DNA of 64,000 nt from Bacteroides reticulotermitis JCM 10512 (lineage in GTDB: Bacteria; Bacteroidota; Bacteroidia; Bacteroidales; Bacteroidaceae). Both the position numbers and the translations under genes were made by a program. Where the stretch lies: positions 1-64,000 of the forward strand of contig NZ_BAIV01000014.1 of the NCBI RefSeq assembly GCF_000517545.1, read 5' to 3'. The notes under the pieces are model-generated. The model worked only from the letters and a program-made list of their open reading frames with translations, had not been told where the DNA came from and did not search any database. Of this stretch, positions 18,802-27,796 are shown piece by piece (the stretch's first letter is position 1; every line of letters begins with the position of its first letter).

Positions 18802-19920
18802 ATGAAAATATACCTTTTACTATTGATCTTGGTTTCTAATACAGTTTATGCACAAAAGATTAATAATCTGATAGAATTAAAACAGAATTCCACCAATGAG
18901 CTATTCCATCATTTAGAGAGAGCCATTCGCACTCCCGCATTTCAATCTGAAGGTTACTGGGTATGGGGAAGTTCTGTAACAAAAGGAGGTGATGGGAAAT
19001 ATCATATGTTTGTATCCCGATTTCCTAAAACATTGCGTTTTCATCCGGGCTGGATGGTAGCTTCGGAAATTGTGCATGCAGTATCAGATACTCCCCAAGG
19101 TCCATATAATTTTAGTGACGTAGCATTACCGGCACGAGGTGCGCAATACTGGGATGGACGATCTACTCATAATCCACGGATTTTAAAGCACAACCATAAA
19201 TATTACCTTATCTACATGGGCTCTACTCACCCTTTTGCGGAACCTACTTATGATGAATTGACTCTAAGCAGTCCTTGGTGCACCGTAGCCCGTTCGAGCA
19301 AACGTATCGGTTTAGCCATAGCCGATTCGCCTTACGGCCCATGGAAACGACTTGATGAACCGATTTTAAAAACGAAAGCCAATACTTTCTATAGTTATCT
19401 GACATCCAATCCCTCTCCCATTATTCAGGAAGACGGTTCGGTTATGATGATTTTTAAAGGACGCGCGCATACCCAGAATGGGAAACACTCCCAGATGGCT
19501 TTGGGCATAGCTTATGCTCCATCCATAGAAGGACCGTACACAGTACTAAATAATGATCAACCTATATTCCAAATAGATGGACAAGGCGAAGCAGAAGATC
19601 CTTTTCTATGGAAAGATAAAAGAGGATACCATGTTATATTCAAAGATCAGGTAGGCAAATACACAGGTGAACGAGGTGGAGGAGTTATGGCATACTCCGA
19701 AGATGGTATTCACTGGACAGTCAATAAAGATCCAAAATCCTACTCACTCACCGTAGAATGGGAAGACGGAAAAGTTGAAAAACAAGGGCAATTGGAACGC
19801 TCATTTCTCTTATTTGATGAAAACGGAAAAATGACCCATGCCTTTTTCGCTACAATGGATGGGCCCGGCGGATTTGAAAATGCAAGCAATTCATGGAATA
19901 TGGTAATACCCATTAAATAA
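18802..19920 (+). CDS. Secreted beta-propeller glycoside hydrolase (GH43-like clan)
   Basis: I chose ATG 18802 rather than the upstream in-frame ATG 18778 because it gives a clean signal peptide ending VYAQ. The mature protein (about 350 residues) has the repeated blade pattern of five-bladed propellers: WDGRSTHNPRI, IADSPYGPWKR, AYAPSIEGPYT and EAEDPFLWKD, with acidic residues in the positions used for catalysis in GH43-type enzymes. The substrate cannot be read from sequence. Downstream is a terminator-like hairpin at 20033-20076. It stands alone rather than in a polysaccharide locus. Confidence 0.75.
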   Translation: MKIYLLLLILVSNTVYAQKINNLIELKQNSTNELFHHLERAIRTPAFQSEGYWVWGSSVTKGGDGKYHMFVSRFPKTLRFHPGWMVASEIVHAVSDTPQGPYNFSDVALPARGAQYWDGRSTHNPRILKHNHKYYLIYMGSTHPFAEPTYDELTLSSPWCTVARSSKRIGLAIADSPYGPWKRLDEPILKTKANTFYSYLTSNPSPIIQEDGSVMMIFKGRAHTQNGKHSQMALGIAYAPSIEGPYTVLNNDQPIFQIDGQGEAEDPFLWKDKRGYHVIFKDQVGKYTGERGGGVMAYSEDGIHWTVNKDPKSYSLTVEWEDGKVEKQGQLERSFLLFDENGKMTHAFFATMDGPGGFENASNSWNMVIPIK

Positions 19921-20032
19921 TGCCTTAAACAAGAATCAAATAGGAAATAGTTAGCAGCAAAATCGTCCCGACTTGCTCATTACAGAGCTTTAGGTGAATT
20001 AGCATCTGCGTTTTATGACTATTGAAATAAAC

Positions 20033-20076
20033 AAAGGGAAACCGTCTTTCTTCACAAATGGTCTCCCTTTTGTTTT
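20033..20076. terminator. Hairpin between convergent genes
   Basis: AAAGGGAAACC pairs with GGTCTCCCTTT (one mismatch), followed by TGTTTTAAAT rightward. It lies between the glycosidase and the leftward lipoprotein gene and probably ends both transcripts. Confidence 0.65.
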
Positions 20077-20103
20077 AAATACAATACTTATTCAATAAAT
20101 CAA

Positions 20104-20766
20104 TTATTTTTCAGTTTTTTCCATTAGTAAATCGAAAGTTGTCGGAGTAAAATTCGGAAGATCGACCTGACCTTCGCCTTCATCCAACATTACTTTTTCT
20201 GCATTGAATTTGAATTTCAGCTTAGTGGTCTTCAATTCATAGTTGCCGCCTTCTGACTGAGAAACTTTTACTTCAATGTTTAAAGTCTGATCTTCTACAT
20301 CTTCGTCTCCAGACGGAATGGATACAGCAAGTTTCAACGGTTTCGGATCAAGCACAAATTTCACACTGTCTTTGGCTTCCGTAAGTGTAGGTGTATAACC
20401 AATTTTATACTTTACATTACCCACCGCCTCAATTATCTTATCAGCTGTTTCTTCGTCATTTACAATAGAGAGCACAATATCCTTTATCGGAAAGTTCTCA
20501 AAATAAACGGTGTCATTATTCACTTTCGCTGAAATATCCAAGCCGGCCGGAGTTTCTTCCTCTCCTTCCAGACCTTCGCTTTCTGTCGGTGATACAGTGA
20601 GGATATTCATTTTTCCGGTATAATCACCGAACATAGCAGCAGGTGAAATCACATCGGGTTTTTCCCAAGTAGGATCGTCGTCATCATTACAAGCCGTAAA
20701 GCTAAAAGAACATCCAAGTACCAACATGAATACAAATAAACGGTTTAGTTTAAATTCTTTTTTCAT
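20104..20766 (-). CDS. Lipoprotein, DUF4840-like
   Basis: The 220-residue protein has a lipoprotein signal ending FTACN followed by a run of aspartates, a common Bacteroides surface-export context. The mature part has a GDYTGKMN motif near residue 50 and a beta-rich, acidic sequence. It resembles the DUF4840 group of Bacteroidales surface lipoproteins; that name is from memory and may be off by family. It is monocistronic and intact. Confidence 0.65.
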   Translation of the reverse strand: MKKEFKLNRLFVFMLVLGCSFSFTACNDDDDPTWEKPDVISPAAMFGDYTGKMNILTVSPTESEGLEGEEETPAGLDISAKVNNDTVYFENFPIKDIVLSIVNDEETADKIIEAVGNVKYKIGYTPTLTEAKDSVKFVLDPKPLKLAVSIPSGDEDVEDQTLNIEVKVSQSEGGNYELKTTKLKFKFNAEKVMLDEGEGQVDLPNFTPTTFDLLMEKTEK

Positions 20767-21094
20767 TTCCTTTAATTTAAAAATTTAGTAAAAAAAATAG
20801 TTATTATTTCATCAGCTGATTTCATTAAAAAAACGGATGCATCTTGAAATTACTGCACATCGCTCATGTTAAAAAAAGCTTCATTGCTAATAATCAAATA
20901 GATACATTGATAATAAATTAAAATAAAAAGAGAATGTATACTACCATTTTCTGAACACAACCGAATAAAAGAATAATAAACAGTAAGTCACCCGGTATGC
21001 ATATTACTATATTTAACTCTTCACGATGCAGTCTTTTCGGAATAAAATCATTTAAGTGATAAGTAGATTATTATTTAACCTAAAAAAGTATATA
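20767..21094. other. Divergent intergenic region, no gene seen
   Basis: This AT-rich spacer separates a leftward and a rightward lipoprotein gene and should hold both promoters. I could not identify a clear -7 box for either, and no ORF or hairpin stands out. Confidence 0.5.
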
Positions 21095-21853
21095 ATGAAA
21101 AGTAGTTCATTCTTTTACAAAACCCTGATAACTGCAACGGCAATTATCAGTTCCATCGGTTTACAGTCATGTCTGGACGATGATGACAATAACAATTATT
21201 ACTACAACAGATATCCCAAGGCACTTGTCACGGTAAAGTCGAGTATCGACGAGACCTTCTTCTTACAGTTGGACGACAGTACAACCCTGTTACCGGTAAA
21301 TTTATCCGCTTCCCCATACGGAGATAAAGAAGTACGAGCACTAGTCAATTATGAAGAAGTGGACAAGCCCAGTGGAATATACAACAAAGCAATACAAATA
21401 AACTGGATTGACAGCATCCTCACCAAGTCCATCGCTCCTGATCTGGGAGATGACAACGACAAGGTATATGGTACAGATCCCGTAGAAATAGTAAAAGATT
21501 GGGTAACGATTGCAGAAGACGGTTATCTGACTCTTCGCTTTCGGACCTTATGGGGAGGAAACCGGAAGCCACACTTCGTCAATTTGTTACTGGGACAAGA
21601 CCCCGAGAATCCTTACGAAGTGGAATTCAGGCATCATGCATACGGGGATATATACGGAGAAAAAGCTGATGCGTTGGTTGCTTTCAAACTAGACGGACTT
21701 CCCGATACGAAAGGGAAAACGGTCAAACTGAAACTGAAATGGCAATCATTCAACGGCGAAAAGTCTGTAGAATTTGATTATTGTACCCGAAGGTCGGTAA
21801 ATCCTCAGAGTTCCGCCATTACAACCGTCAGAAGCAATTTTAAGATGAAATAA
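21095..21853 (+). CDS. NigD-like lipoprotein
   Basis: ATG 21095 was chosen over the upstream frame start because it gives a lipoprotein signal ending LQSC followed by LDDDDNNN, the acidic surface-export signature. The 252-residue product has the NigD-like pattern: a YYYNRYPKALVTVKS opening strand, VKDWVTIAEDGYLTLRFRT in the middle and a C-terminal VEFDYCTRR strand. NigD-like proteins are surface lipoproteins of Bacteroides named after a bacteriocin-immunity locus; the role of chromosomal copies is unclear. Confidence 0.8.
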   Translation: MKSSSFFYKTLITATAIISSIGLQSCLDDDDNNNYYYNRYPKALVTVKSSIDETFFLQLDDSTTLLPVNLSASPYGDKEVRALVNYEEVDKPSGIYNKAIQINWIDSILTKSIAPDLGDDNDKVYGTDPVEIVKDWVTIAEDGYLTLRFRTLWGGNRKPHFVNLLLGQDPENPYEVEFRHHAYGDIYGEKADALVAFKLDGLPDTKGKTVKLKLKWQSFNGEKSVEFDYCTRRSVNPQSSAITTVRSNFKMK

Positions 21854-22346
21854 TTTTCTCATGATCCACGACTTCCCTGGATGACTCCGCTTGTTTAAAG
21901 TGTGAATTGTTCAGGGAAGTTTTATTATATCAATATGGGATTTCATTTTCAACCATCCGAAAGTTTTTCCAGCCCCAAGAAACGTTATCCGGACACCAGA
22001 GTTACAACACAGCATAATCGAGATAATGAAATCCAAAAAAAATGCGTTAACAAATGACTCAAGAAAGTAACTACATCATTCAATGCAAGTTATTACATTA
22101 ATAGATGCAAGAGAATTCTTATTTAACGAACGGGCGAGTCTCAGAAATCATCTAGATCTTTTTTAAATTCACCTAGATCGTTGTATTGAAAGAACCCGAT
22201 CTTTTTAGAATCTATCTAGACGTTTTGAGGGGATAAATCCGCTTGGTTTCTTATCTCTTGAAAAGATGAAAATTTTACCGCAGGACTATTGGTTTTTTCA
22301 AATAAATAAAGTATTTTTGCTTATATTACATTTAAAAGATAGTACC
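21854..22346. other. Intergenic region with GATC-containing repeats and a promoter
   Basis: From about 22140 to 22225 there are four degenerate copies of a CTAGATCTTTTT-like unit spaced about 20-23 bases apart. A TATTTTTG box at about 22312-22319 fits a -7 element for the gene at 22347. No ORF lies in the stretch upstream of the array. Confidence 0.55.
22140..22225. repeat. Array of degenerate CTAGATCTTTTT units
   Basis: Four cores can be aligned: CTAGATC, CTAGATC, CCGATC and CTAGAC, three of them followed by T-rich sequence and preceded by AAATTCA/AGAA-like sequence. The same type of unit recurs at 49730-49970. Confidence 0.6.
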
Positions 22347-23018
22347 ATGAAGAAACTAAGTTTGTGTTTTCTGATCGGGTTTCTCTGCTTAAGCAATACC
22401 GTTTTTGCACAGGAGACGTTGGAGATAGACTACCCCACTATCAAAGAATATGTAACCACTCACCCTACTGAGTTCCAGGAACTAATGCAGCGTTTTCAAG
22501 CCAATGACTCTTTACTAACGCGTCAAGATTATGCAACTGTATACTATGGCTACTCTTTTACGTCTGCATATCAAGGAAGTATGAATACATTTTCCGATTT
22601 CTTTGAATTAACAAAGGCAAAGAAGTACGAAGAAGCCTACAGTGCCGCTCAGGAACATTTAAAGAGTAATCCGGTATCTTTGCAATTACTCTATCACTTG
22701 TACGAGTTGGGGAGCATGCTTCAAAAAGATTCCAACGAAACAAGAGGATATGCCAAACAATATGCGGCCTTACTCACTACAATATCGTTGAGCGGTGATG
22801 GAAAATCTGAAGAAACAGCTATTAAAGTGATTTGTGTGGCTGATGAGTATCAACTAATGTATATATTTTTTAGAGTCGGAAAACTAAAGTCACAAGCCCT
22901 GATAAACAATTGTGACCTGATGGAGTTTGAAAGCAGCGAATACTTTCCGGGAACCCAATTGTATTTCGACATCAGCCGCTCTCTCGACTACACAAGCGAA
23001 CTTTTTAATAAGAAATGA
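22347..23018 (+). CDS. DUF4919-like secreted protein
   Basis: ATG 22347 gives a signal peptide ending VFAQE. The mature protein of about 200 residues is helical, with YYGYSFTSAYQGS near the middle, AEDYEEA-type helical repeats and an ALINNCDLMEF segment, matching the DUF4919 family known to me from Bacteroidetes. Function is not established. The stop TGA overlaps the start of the next gene (ATGA), so the two are coupled. Confidence 0.7.
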   Translation: MKKLSLCFLIGFLCLSNTVFAQETLEIDYPTIKEYVTTHPTEFQELMQRFQANDSLLTRQDYATVYYGYSFTSAYQGSMNTFSDFFELTKAKKYEEAYSAAQEHLKSNPVSLQLLYHLYELGSMLQKDSNETRGYAKQYAALLTTISLSGDGKSEETAIKVICVADEYQLMYIFFRVGKLKSQALINNCDLMEFESSEYFPGTQLYFDISRSLDYTSELFNKK

Positions 23019-23662
23019 AACGAAAACTAATTTATATCTTTCTCTCTTTTGTCTTTCTTTGCATCGTGAGTATCCTTGTTTGCAACCGGCTGATTAAAAA
23101 GAATGCCGTGCAAAAACTGTATAGTCAGGTGACTGAAATGCCCCACAATTCTGTGGGGTTATTGCTTGGCACTTCACCGAAACTCAAGAACGGCAACAAC
23201 AATCTATATTTCGATTATCGCATTCAGGCAACCGCCAATCTGTATAAGGCGCGAAAGATCGATTACATTTTGATAAGTGGCGACAAACGAAGGGACGATT
23301 ACAACGAACCCGAGGAGATGAAACAAGCGTTAATCCGCAAAGGTGTCCCTCTACAAGCCATTTATCTCGATTATGCCGGACTGCGAACGCTGGATTCCGT
23401 AGTAAGAGCCAAGCTCGTCTTTGGACAAAACAAGCTTACCGTCATATCTCAAAAGTTCCACAACGAACGCGCTATTTATCTTGCCGAACGAAACGGTATA
23501 GAAGCCATCGGATTCAATGCCGACGATGTTAGCGCGTATGCCGGTTTCAAAACCCAACTACGCGAACTCTTTGCCCGCGTAAAGATGTTCGCTGACCTGG
23601 CAACAGGCAAAAAGCCGAGGTTTCTGGGCGAACACTTTGTCATAGGCAAGCAAGGGAAGTAA
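23015..23662 (+). CDS. sanA: SanA/YdcF-like DUF218 protein
   Basis: The 215 residues start with a membrane anchor (about 5-25), followed by a DUF218 domain: GLLLGTSPK near 48, YILISGDKR near 87, IYLDYAGLRTLDS and ISQKFHNERA. SanA-type proteins affect envelope barrier function and vancomycin sensitivity in enterobacteria; the exact reaction is not known. The gene overlaps the preceding one by four bases. Confidence 0.8.
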   Translation: MKRKLIYIFLSFVFLCIVSILVCNRLIKKNAVQKLYSQVTEMPHNSVGLLLGTSPKLKNGNNNLYFDYRIQATANLYKARKIDYILISGDKRRDDYNEPEEMKQALIRKGVPLQAIYLDYAGLRTLDSVVRAKLVFGQNKLTVISQKFHNERAIYLAERNGIEAIGFNADDVSAYAGFKTQLRELFARVKMFADLATGKKPRFLGEHFVIGKQGK

Positions 23663-23695
23663 CGACAATTCTCATCAAACCATATAAAAAACAGT

Positions 23696-24184
23696 ATGTA
23701 TATCCGACCCACTGAAAAGACTGATTTAAAGAGAATCATGGAGATTTATGATTTTGCCAGAGCTTTTATGCAGGAAAACGGCAACCCAAATCAATGGATT
23801 GACGGATACCCAAGCGAAGAGTTCATGTTACAGGAAATAATCGCTAACCATAGTTTCGTTTGTGAGAATGAGCAAGGTGAACTAGTGGGCACCTTTTGTT
23901 TCATCATCGGGGAAGATCCTACCTACCGCAAGATAGAGAATGGCAAATGGCTGAATGATAATCCCTACGGTACACTTCACCGAATTGCTTCCAACGGCCG
24001 GCAAAAAGGGCTTTTCCACCATTGCATCGAATGGTGCTTCAAGTGTTGCGGGAATATACGTGTAGATACGCATCAGGATAATGTGGTGATGCAAAGTGCC
24101 TTGACAAAAGATGGTTTCAAAGAATGTGGAATCATTTATACTACGAACGGTACGCCTCGTATTGCCTATCAAAAGAGTTTATAA
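23696..24184 (+). CDS. GNAT family N-acetyltransferase
   Basis: This 162-residue protein begins MYIRPTEKTDLKRIMEIYDFAR, a classic GNAT opening. It has a strand-turn around LVGTFCFIIGEDPTY and the acetyl-CoA region at about 100-125 (LHRIASNGRQKGLF), and ends with IRVDTHQDN and a GFKECG C-terminal motif. Substrate unknown. It follows sanA by 33 bases and may share its transcript. Confidence 0.8.
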   Translation: MYIRPTEKTDLKRIMEIYDFARAFMQENGNPNQWIDGYPSEEFMLQEIIANHSFVCENEQGELVGTFCFIIGEDPTYRKIENGKWLNDNPYGTLHRIASNGRQKGLFHHCIEWCFKCCGNIRVDTHQDNVVMQSALTKDGFKECGIIYTTNGTPRIAYQKSL

Positions 24185-24311
24185 CAATCGGTCGAAATAC
24201 CTGTTCCATGGGAAGAAACAAGCAGGGTATTCGAGAAGCACACGCAAATAGGTTCGCTCATTCGATTGTTTTAAGCCAACAATTATATATTTTTGCACAA
24301 AAAGCCCCATC

Positions 24312-24788
24312 ATGGAAATAAACGAAGCAAGCCCCAAGTTTCAGGATCTATCAATTTCGCCTATGCACACTGCGGAACATCTGCTGAACGCCACTATGGT
24401 CAGAGCCTTCGGATGCCCGCGTTCGCGTAACGCGCACATCGAACGGAAGAAAAGTAAATGCGACTACGAACTCAGCTCCTGCCCTACATCGGAGCAAATA
24501 CAGCAGATCGAAGATAAAGTGAACGAAGAGATAAGCCGACATCTGCCGGTAACGATCGAGTTCATGACGCACGAACAGGCCAAAGAGATTGTCGATCTGA
24601 GTAAGTTGCCCGACGATGCCAGCGAAACATTGCGCATTGTCCGCATTGGCGACTATGACGCCTGTGCCTGCATAGGAACACACGTTGCCAATACCTCCGA
24701 AGTCGGTACTTTCAAAATATTCAGTTACGATTATGATGAAAACCGCCAAACGCTACGGTTGAGATTCAAACTGATTCGCGCGAAGTAA
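24312..24788 (+). CDS. AlaX-like tRNA editing (second additional) domain protein
   Basis: The 158-residue protein consists of a stand-alone SAD/AlaX-type domain. It has HTAEH near residue 19-23 and CACIGTHV near 116-123, which together supply the zinc-binding His and Cys residues of this editing fold. Such proteins hydrolyse mischarged Ser/Gly- or similar tRNA-Ala. A TAnnTTTG-like box (TATTTTTG at about 24288-24296) lies 15-20 bases before the ATG, so the leader is very short. Confidence 0.8.
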   Translation: MEINEASPKFQDLSISPMHTAEHLLNATMVRAFGCPRSRNAHIERKKSKCDYELSSCPTSEQIQQIEDKVNEEISRHLPVTIEFMTHEQAKEIVDLSKLPDDASETLRIVRIGDYDACACIGTHVANTSEVGTFKIFSYDYDENRQTLRLRFKLIRAK

Positions 24789-24907
24789 ATAATCAGTTTA
24801 ACGCACCCTCTTATCATTTAAGTTAGGCATCAATAGCAAAAAGGCATAAAATAGGAAAATTTGTCACTCCAAAATGACAAATAGTCAAATCGAAATCTAA
24901 AAATCCC

Positions 24908-24923
24908 TTGGCACAAAGTTTGC
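24908..24923 (+). promoter_or_regulatory. Sigma-54 promoter (-24/-12) of hsp20
   Basis: TTGGCACAAAGTTTGC fits the sigma-54 consensus TGGCAC-N5-TTGC exactly. It lies 130 bases upstream of the Hsp20 ATG, and no other gene intervenes, so the small heat-shock protein is probably under RpoN and an enhancer-binding activator. Confidence 0.8.
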
Positions 24924-25055
24924 GCTATACTAAATGAACAGCGGTTCGAAAACAGATGGCGAAAGTGAAACATCGCTTTCCTTCACCGGAAGTTTGAGAA
25001 AACCGTCGTTCGCGATTTTATCGAATGTTTAACTTAAAAGATAGGAGACTAAATT

Positions 25056-25484
25056 ATGATGCCTGTTAGAAGAACTCAAAGTTGGTTACCAAGTATCTTT
25101 AATGATTTCTTTGATAACGATTGGATGGTAAAAGCAAATGCAACCGCACCTGCCATTAATGTATTTGAAACTGAAAACGAATACAAACTCGAATTGGCAG
25201 CTCCGGGAATGACGAAGGATGACTTCAATGTGCGCATTGATGAAGACAACAACCTCGTGATTAGCATGGAGAAGAAGACCGAAAACAAGGAAGAGAAAAA
25301 AGACGGACGCTATCTGCGTCGTGAATTCTCTTACTCGAAGTTCCAGCAAACCATGATTTTACCGGAGAATGTGGAAAAAGAGAAAATAGCCGCTGCTGTA
25401 GACAATGGCGTTTTGAACATTACATTACCCAAACGATCTGAAGAAGAAGTAAAAAAAGCTCAAAAGCAGATTGAAATTAAGTAA
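25056..25484 (+). CDS. hsp20: Hsp20/alpha-crystallin small heat-shock protein
   Basis: This 142-residue protein has the alpha-crystallin domain at about residues 33-135: INVFETENEYKLELAAPGM, VISMEKK, YLRREFSYSKFQQTMILP, and the closing VDNGVLNITLPK motif with the conserved GVL. It acts as an ATP-independent holdase. The leader carries a sigma-54 type promoter and an AGGAG-like ribosome site (GATAGGAGAC). A hairpin terminator follows at 25526-25559. Confidence 0.92.
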   Translation: MMPVRRTQSWLPSIFNDFFDNDWMVKANATAPAINVFETENEYKLELAAPGMTKDDFNVRIDEDNNLVISMEKKTENKEEKKDGRYLRREFSYSKFQQTMILPENVEKEKIAAAVDNGVLNITLPKRSEEEVKKAQKQIEIK

Positions 25485-25525
25485 ACCAACATTTACTACC
25501 CGCCAATGGGGTGAGATAGAATTAG

Positions 25526-25563
25526 AAAGCCGCTCTTTCCATTATGGAAGAGCGGCTTTTATT
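25526..25563 (+). terminator. Intrinsic terminator after hsp20
   Basis: AAAGCCGCTCTTTCC pairs with GGAAGAGCGGCTTT (one bulge), followed by TTATTTG. The leftward ABC operon ends 22 bases further on, so it may serve both directions. Confidence 0.8.
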
Positions 25564-25584
25564 TGTCATCACTAACTGCGCCAA

Positions 25585-26694
25585 TCAATGATTCTTCCGG
25601 TAACTCAACACCGCCCATACATTGGCTGTGAAAGTAAATAGAAGTAAAACGCCCAATTGGGGCAGTAAATCGGCAATACCACTTCCTTTGAGGTACACCA
25701 TACGCAACACTTCCATGAAATACTTCAAGGGGTTGAAGTCAGTAATCACCTGTGCCCAGCCGGGCATACTTCTGTCAGGCGTAAAGAGTCCGCTCATCAG
25801 CATAAGAATCATCATGAAGAACCACATGACGAACATGGCTTGCTGCATCGTGGCCGAATAATTCGAGATCACCAAGCCCAATCCGGACATAGTCAACACA
25901 AAGAAAATGGCAAAGAAGTAAATCACACCGAAATGTCCCACAGGAACAATGCCGTAAAGTGCCCATGCCCAAGCAAAGGCTAACGTCAGTACAACAAAAC
26001 CCACCAACCAATACGGCAACAATTTAGCCAGAATAAAGGTAAACTTAGGAACAGGCGTTACATTAATCTGTTCGATGGTTCCGATTTCTTTTTCACTCAC
26101 CACGTTCAGGGCAGGAAGAAAACCGCAAATCAAGGTCAGCAACATAACCATCAATGCCGGAATCATATACAGTTTATAGTTCAGATCGGGGTTAAACAAG
26201 TTCTGCGTGTTCAGGCTAATCGATGGATATACACCTGTTGCGTTAACGGGATGCTCGCTACGAAGTTCTTGGGAATAGTTGTTCACAATGGTAGCCAGAT
26301 AAGAACTTCCCAACCCTCCCTTTGTGCCATTTGTAGCATTGGCGGCAATCAAGATATGCGCTTGCTCACCATTTGTCCAGTCGCGTTCCAAGTCTTGCGG
26401 AATCTCCATAACAATATCCGCATCCCCAGACTCAATATTAGCTAAAGCTCCCTGATACGAAGACGGCAATTCCACCAGGTGGAAGTAGCTGGAAGAGGCG
26501 ATTTTCTCCACCAATCTTGTCGATATGGTAGAATGATCATTATCCACAATATTCAACCGGACGTTTTTGATCTCCATATTTACAGCCCAAGGCATCAACA
26601 GCATGATCATGCATGGAAATATCAGAATCAGCTTCGGCAAGAACGAGTTGCGAAGTAATTGCTTAAACTCTTTTTCAATCAGGAACTTTATCAT
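25585..26694 (-). CDS. ABC-2 type exporter permease
   Basis: The 369-residue protein has an N-terminal membrane helix, a large periplasmic domain (about 45-180), and five C-terminal membrane segments with the NQTLPLA-like block and MSGLFTPDRSMPGWAQVITDFNP motif of YhhJ/YbhS-type permeases. It is the last gene of a five-gene exporter operon and overlaps the upstream permease gene by four bases (ATGA). It should form the transport pore with its neighbour. Confidence 0.88.
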   Translation of the reverse strand: MIKFLIEKEFKQLLRNSFLPKLILIFPCMIMLLMPWAVNMEIKNVRLNIVDNDHSTISTRLVEKIASSSYFHLVELPSSYQGALANIESGDADIVMEIPQDLERDWTNGEQAHILIAANATNGTKGGLGSSYLATIVNNYSQELRSEHPVNATGVYPSISLNTQNLFNPDLNYKLYMIPALMVMLLTLICGFLPALNVVSEKEIGTIEQINVTPVPKFTFILAKLLPYWLVGFVVLTLAFAWAWALYGIVPVGHFGVIYFFAIFFVLTMSGLGLVISNYSATMQQAMFVMWFFMMILMLMSGLFTPDRSMPGWAQVITDFNPLKYFMEVLRMVYLKGSGIADLLPQLGVLLLFTFTANVWAVLSYRKNH

Positions 26695-27794
26695 GCTAAC
26701 CTATGCTTAAATTTCTTAAAACTAATCGTAATCAATACAACCGCCATGAGACTCAGAATCCCGATTTCCTTTACAACAAAGACTACCGAAACTCCTTCGA
26801 TCATCAATTTACGAATGGCCTGAATATACCAGCGTGCCGGTATTATGTCCGAAATCCATTGCAGAAACAACGGCATGCTTTCGATGGGGAAAATCATTCC
26901 CGACAAAATCATGGTAGGCATAAGCAAGACCAATCCCGAAGCAAGCATAGCCGCCACCTGCGTACGCGTTATGGACGAGAATAACAAGCCCAACGCCAGC
27001 GAAACGAAAATGAACAATAAAGACACGACAACCAACCAAAACAAACTTCCTGCAATCGGAACATTCAGCACAAAAACCGAAAGTAATAAGATAGTTATCA
27101 GGTTGACAAAGGAAAGCACAAAGTAGGGCACAGCCTTAGCCAGAATGATGAATAATGGCTTCATTGGCGATACCAACAGCACTTCCATTGTACCCGTTTC
27201 CTTTTCACGTACAATCGAGATGGAAGTCATCATCGCACAGATCAACATCAAGATAAGCCCCATCACACCCGGTACAAAATTATAAGCACTCTTCATTTGC
27301 GGATTGTACAGCAATTTAATATCCGGTGTCAATCCAGCCGTATTTATTCCCGGTGGCAAGAGTTCTTTGCCGGCTGCGGCAATTACACCCGAAGCGTAAT
27401 TGGTTTGGGTAGTAGCCATGTTGGGGTCAGTGGCATCGGCAATCAGCTGTACGCAAGCTTCTCCGGTATACAAACGGTCGGTGAAGCGATCGGTAAACAC
27501 AATTGCCATATCAATATCTCCCTTACCAAAGGCCTTTTCCACTTCCTTCGGTGTGTGATACAGGCTGGTTACATTAAAATACTCACTGGCATCCAAACGA
27601 TCTATAATCTTTCGTGTGATCTCATCGTTGGACGGATCGAGCACGCCCATCCGCACATTCCGGACTTCAGTCGTAATGGCAAAGCCGAACAGAATAATTT
27701 GTACCACCGGCATTCCCAATAAGATCAGCATCGTCCGCCGATCGCGGAAGATGTGATAAAACTCTTTCTTTACGAACGCGATAAATTGTTTCAT
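26691..27794 (-). CDS. ABC-2 type exporter permease
   Basis: This 367-residue paralog of the next permease has one N-terminal helix, a periplasmic domain containing DPSNDEITRKIIDRLDASEYF, and a C-terminal ABC-2 membrane domain with REKETGTMEVLLVSPMKP and SGMIFPIESMPLFLQWISDIIPARWY. It fits YbhR/YhiI-linked exporters for drugs or small hydrophobic compounds. It lies two bases after the ATPase gene. Confidence 0.88.
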   Translation of the reverse strand: MKQFIAFVKKEFYHIFRDRRTMLILLGMPVVQIILFGFAITTEVRNVRMGVLDPSNDEITRKIIDRLDASEYFNVTSLYHTPKEVEKAFGKGDIDMAIVFTDRFTDRLYTGEACVQLIADATDPNMATTQTNYASGVIAAAGKELLPPGINTAGLTPDIKLLYNPQMKSAYNFVPGVMGLILMLICAMMTSISIVREKETGTMEVLLVSPMKPLFIILAKAVPYFVLSFVNLITILLLSVFVLNVPIAGSLFWLVVVSLLFIFVSLALGLLFSSITRTQVAAMLASGLVLLMPTMILSGMIFPIESMPLFLQWISDIIPARWYIQAIRKLMIEGVSVVFVVKEIGILSLMAVVLITISFKKFKHRLA

Positions 27795-27796
27795 TT

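Noticed and set aside
22140..22225. CRISPR-like array
   Set aside because: Units are short (about 12 bases), degenerate and T-rich with no unique spacers of CRISPR length and no cas genes nearby.
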